Positions 62,358-64,000 of a stretch of DNA of 64,000 nt are shown piece after piece. The position numbers and the translations under genes are program-made. Origin of the DNA: Pholiota molesta. Its lineage: Eukaryota > Basidiomycota > Agaricomycetes > Agaricales > Strophariaceae. How positions within the stretch are numbered: position 1 is the stretch's first letter; the number at the start of each line of letters is the position of its first letter. A model generated the notes under the pieces. The model made no database searches, was not told the origin of the DNA, and saw only the letters and a list, made by a program, of their open reading frames with translations. Location of the stretch: the NCBI GenBank assembly GCA_014925825.1, contig JACGCK010000027.1:310001-374000 (forward strand). Direction: 5' to 3'.

Positions 62358-63852
62358 CTACGCCGCCCCCGCCGCCCCCGCCCCCGCCTCCCAATCCCCC
62401 AAAATCCTCACCGTCGCCTCCCAGATCTCCTCCTGCAGCCTTTCATCCCGCGCATTCTTTCCCATGACCCCCATCTTCCCCGGCGGCACCACATACGCGC
62501 CTTTCCACTTCCCCTCCTCCCCGTCCTCCTTCTTTCCCCCATCCACCTTCTTCCCCGTTACCTCGGCAGCCGCGCCCGCCTTGACCACAGGGGAAGCGGC
62601 GGCGAACACCGACGGATAAGCGCCGACCTCGGGGGACACGAAAAAAAGGTTGACGAGCGGCTCGAGGAGGAAGCGGAGGGGCAGGCGCGAAGAGAAGGTG
62701 TTCACCGCGCCGGGGTGCACGCCGAGGCAGGTGATGCCGTGCCCTGCGAGCCGGCGGGAGAGGGCGAGGAGGGTGAGGAGGTTGGCGAGCTTGGAGAGGC
62801 CTGCCGTGGTCCGTATGGGTGTTAGTGGTGGGAGGGTGATGTGGGGTTTGGGAAAGGAGGGGACTGACAGTATATAGAGAACGCGGGGAACCAGTCGGCG
62901 CTGGTGTCCGGGTTGAAGTCCGCGAGTGTCTTGAAGTGGATGTCCGGGCGCTTGGCGCGCCCGAGCTGGTGCGCGTTCGAGCTTACCTGGGTGTGGGTGC
63001 GGGGTGTGAGATGGAGGAAGGGTTTACATGATGAGAGTGGGACCTACGTAAACGATCCTAACGTCCGAATTTGGTTCTTCGGCGGTTTTGATGAGGAACG
63101 GCAGGAGGGTTTGGGTGAGCTGGAAGGCGCCGAAGTGGCTTGCGAGGCGCGTCAGGGATTACTTAGTCGTTGTGTGGCTTGATATGCGACTTACTTGACC
63201 ATCATGATTTCTGAGTGGGATGGGAGCGTCAGTCTGACTGCAGGGTCCTGAACTTGTTAGGATGGATGCAACGTACGGTCCTGTATTGCTTTGTCGGCAA
63301 GTCTGCATGCATATTCGCATCCGTAAGTTAAACCCACTGTGCAAATTGAGAGTCGTCCTGAAGGCACTCACACACCAGCGTTGTTAACTACGAAACACCA
63401 AAGAACCAAAAATCAGCATCCACAGGTGGCAGGCATCCCACGCAATACCCGCACGCACTCAGAACATCGAGCCTCTGCTCCCTCTCCATCAGCTTCTCCG
63501 CCGCGTCCTTCGCCTGGGCCGGCGTGCTCAGGTCGCAGTGGTGGTACACGACCGCCCCCGGCGCATCAGCCAGCTCGCGCTCGAGCGCGGCAACCGCGGC
63601 GCGCCCTTTCTCCGCGCTCCTGGCGCCGAGGTACACCTTCGCGCCGCGCGCGGCGAGGTGCTTGACGGTGGCGTACCCGATGCCGTGGCTGCAGCAGGCA
63701 GTGGTGTGAGTGTGTGTGTGCGAGGAGGGGGAAGGGGCGCGAGGACGGGGAGGAGGCGGGGCTTACTTGGCGCCTGTGACGAAGATGACTTTGCCGGTGA
63801 GGTCGGGGAGGTCGCGCGCCGGCGTGAACCGCGGAGAGGAGAAGGGGAACAT
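62358..63852 (-). CDS. Short-chain dehydrogenase/reductase, copy B
   Basis: Paralogue of copy A with the same exon plan. The start is the ATG at 63852 (MFPFSSPRFTPARDLPDLTG). HGIGYATVKHLAARGAKVYL, ALERELADAPGAVVYHHCDL, LDVL/NNAGV, the active-site region ending in Tyr at FSIY followed by LSKLANLL, GVHPGAVNTFSSRLPLRFLL and IWEATVRILGDWEAGAG follow. Its distinct feature is a Lys/Gly/Glu-rich insert (TGKKVDGGKKEDGEEGKWKG) where copy A has a short VKQDLETYQG. The stop is at 62358. The catalytic motif is intact, so both copies could be active. The substrate is unknown. Confidence 0.9.
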
Positions 63853-63935
63853 GGTGTGGGGATGGTGGTTTGGGAGGAAGAGACGGTGCGAGAACCGTGA
63901 TGCCTACTACCTAGCTACGAAGCCTTGGGACGCAC

Positions 63936-63941
63936 TTTATA
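63936..63941 (-). promoter_or_regulatory. TATA box of SDR copy B
   Basis: TATAAA in the context GCCTATAAA, about 85 bp upstream of the ATG at 63852. Homology with the copy A upstream region (GGCAGGAGCAGGCG) continues to the right edge of the window. Confidence 0.5.
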
Positions 63942-64000
63942 GGCGACGTCATTGACACTGCGGTGATGGGAGGGCATTCTTCCCTTGGCAGGAGCAGGCG

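Overview
The window reads as nuclear DNA from an agaricomycete (mushroom-forming basidiomycete). The reasons are dense 46-60 bp GT-AG introns, F-box/LRR genes, MYND/DUF4470 and large F-box families typical of that class, a secreted GH7 cellobiohydrolase, and a small hAT-like DNA transposon. No gene product here is bacterial or organellar.

Layout. 0-13 kb: F-box/LRR gene (-), Msn2-like C2H2 zinc-finger gene (-), nucleoporin SEH1 (-), a second F-box gene (+), NADP-glutamate dehydrogenase (-). 13-29.5 kb: a tandem region with one full MYND/DUF4470 gene (-) and three paralogous F-box genes (-). Two decayed MYND fragments sit between the F-box copies, so the duplicated unit was probably a MYND plus F-box pair. 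A 1,180-bp hAT-like element with an 8-bp target duplication sits in an intron of F-box copy 1. 30-54 kb: conserved cell-biology genes, namely ATG14 (-), a class III CoA-transferase (-), GPN2 (-) divergent from a RecQ1-type helicase (+), a disordered Ser/Pro-rich protein (-), CFT1/CPSF160 (+), an omega-like GST (+) and a single-pass membrane protein (+). 55-64 kb: GH7 cellobiohydrolase (-), then two copies of a short-chain dehydrogenase gene (-), each with a field of diverged 100-120 bp repeats.

The genes do not form one pathway. SEH1, ATG14, GPN2, RecQ1, CFT1 and GDH are housekeeping. GH7, GST and the SDR pair fit a wood- or litter-decaying lifestyle.

A caution for all gene models: many genes change frame where no intron fits. 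Almost every change has the sign of one missing base, and several fall in homopolymers. This includes CFT1, which is expected to be essential, so residual deletion errors in the sequence are the simplest explanation. Pseudogene calls based on frameshifts alone are therefore provisional.
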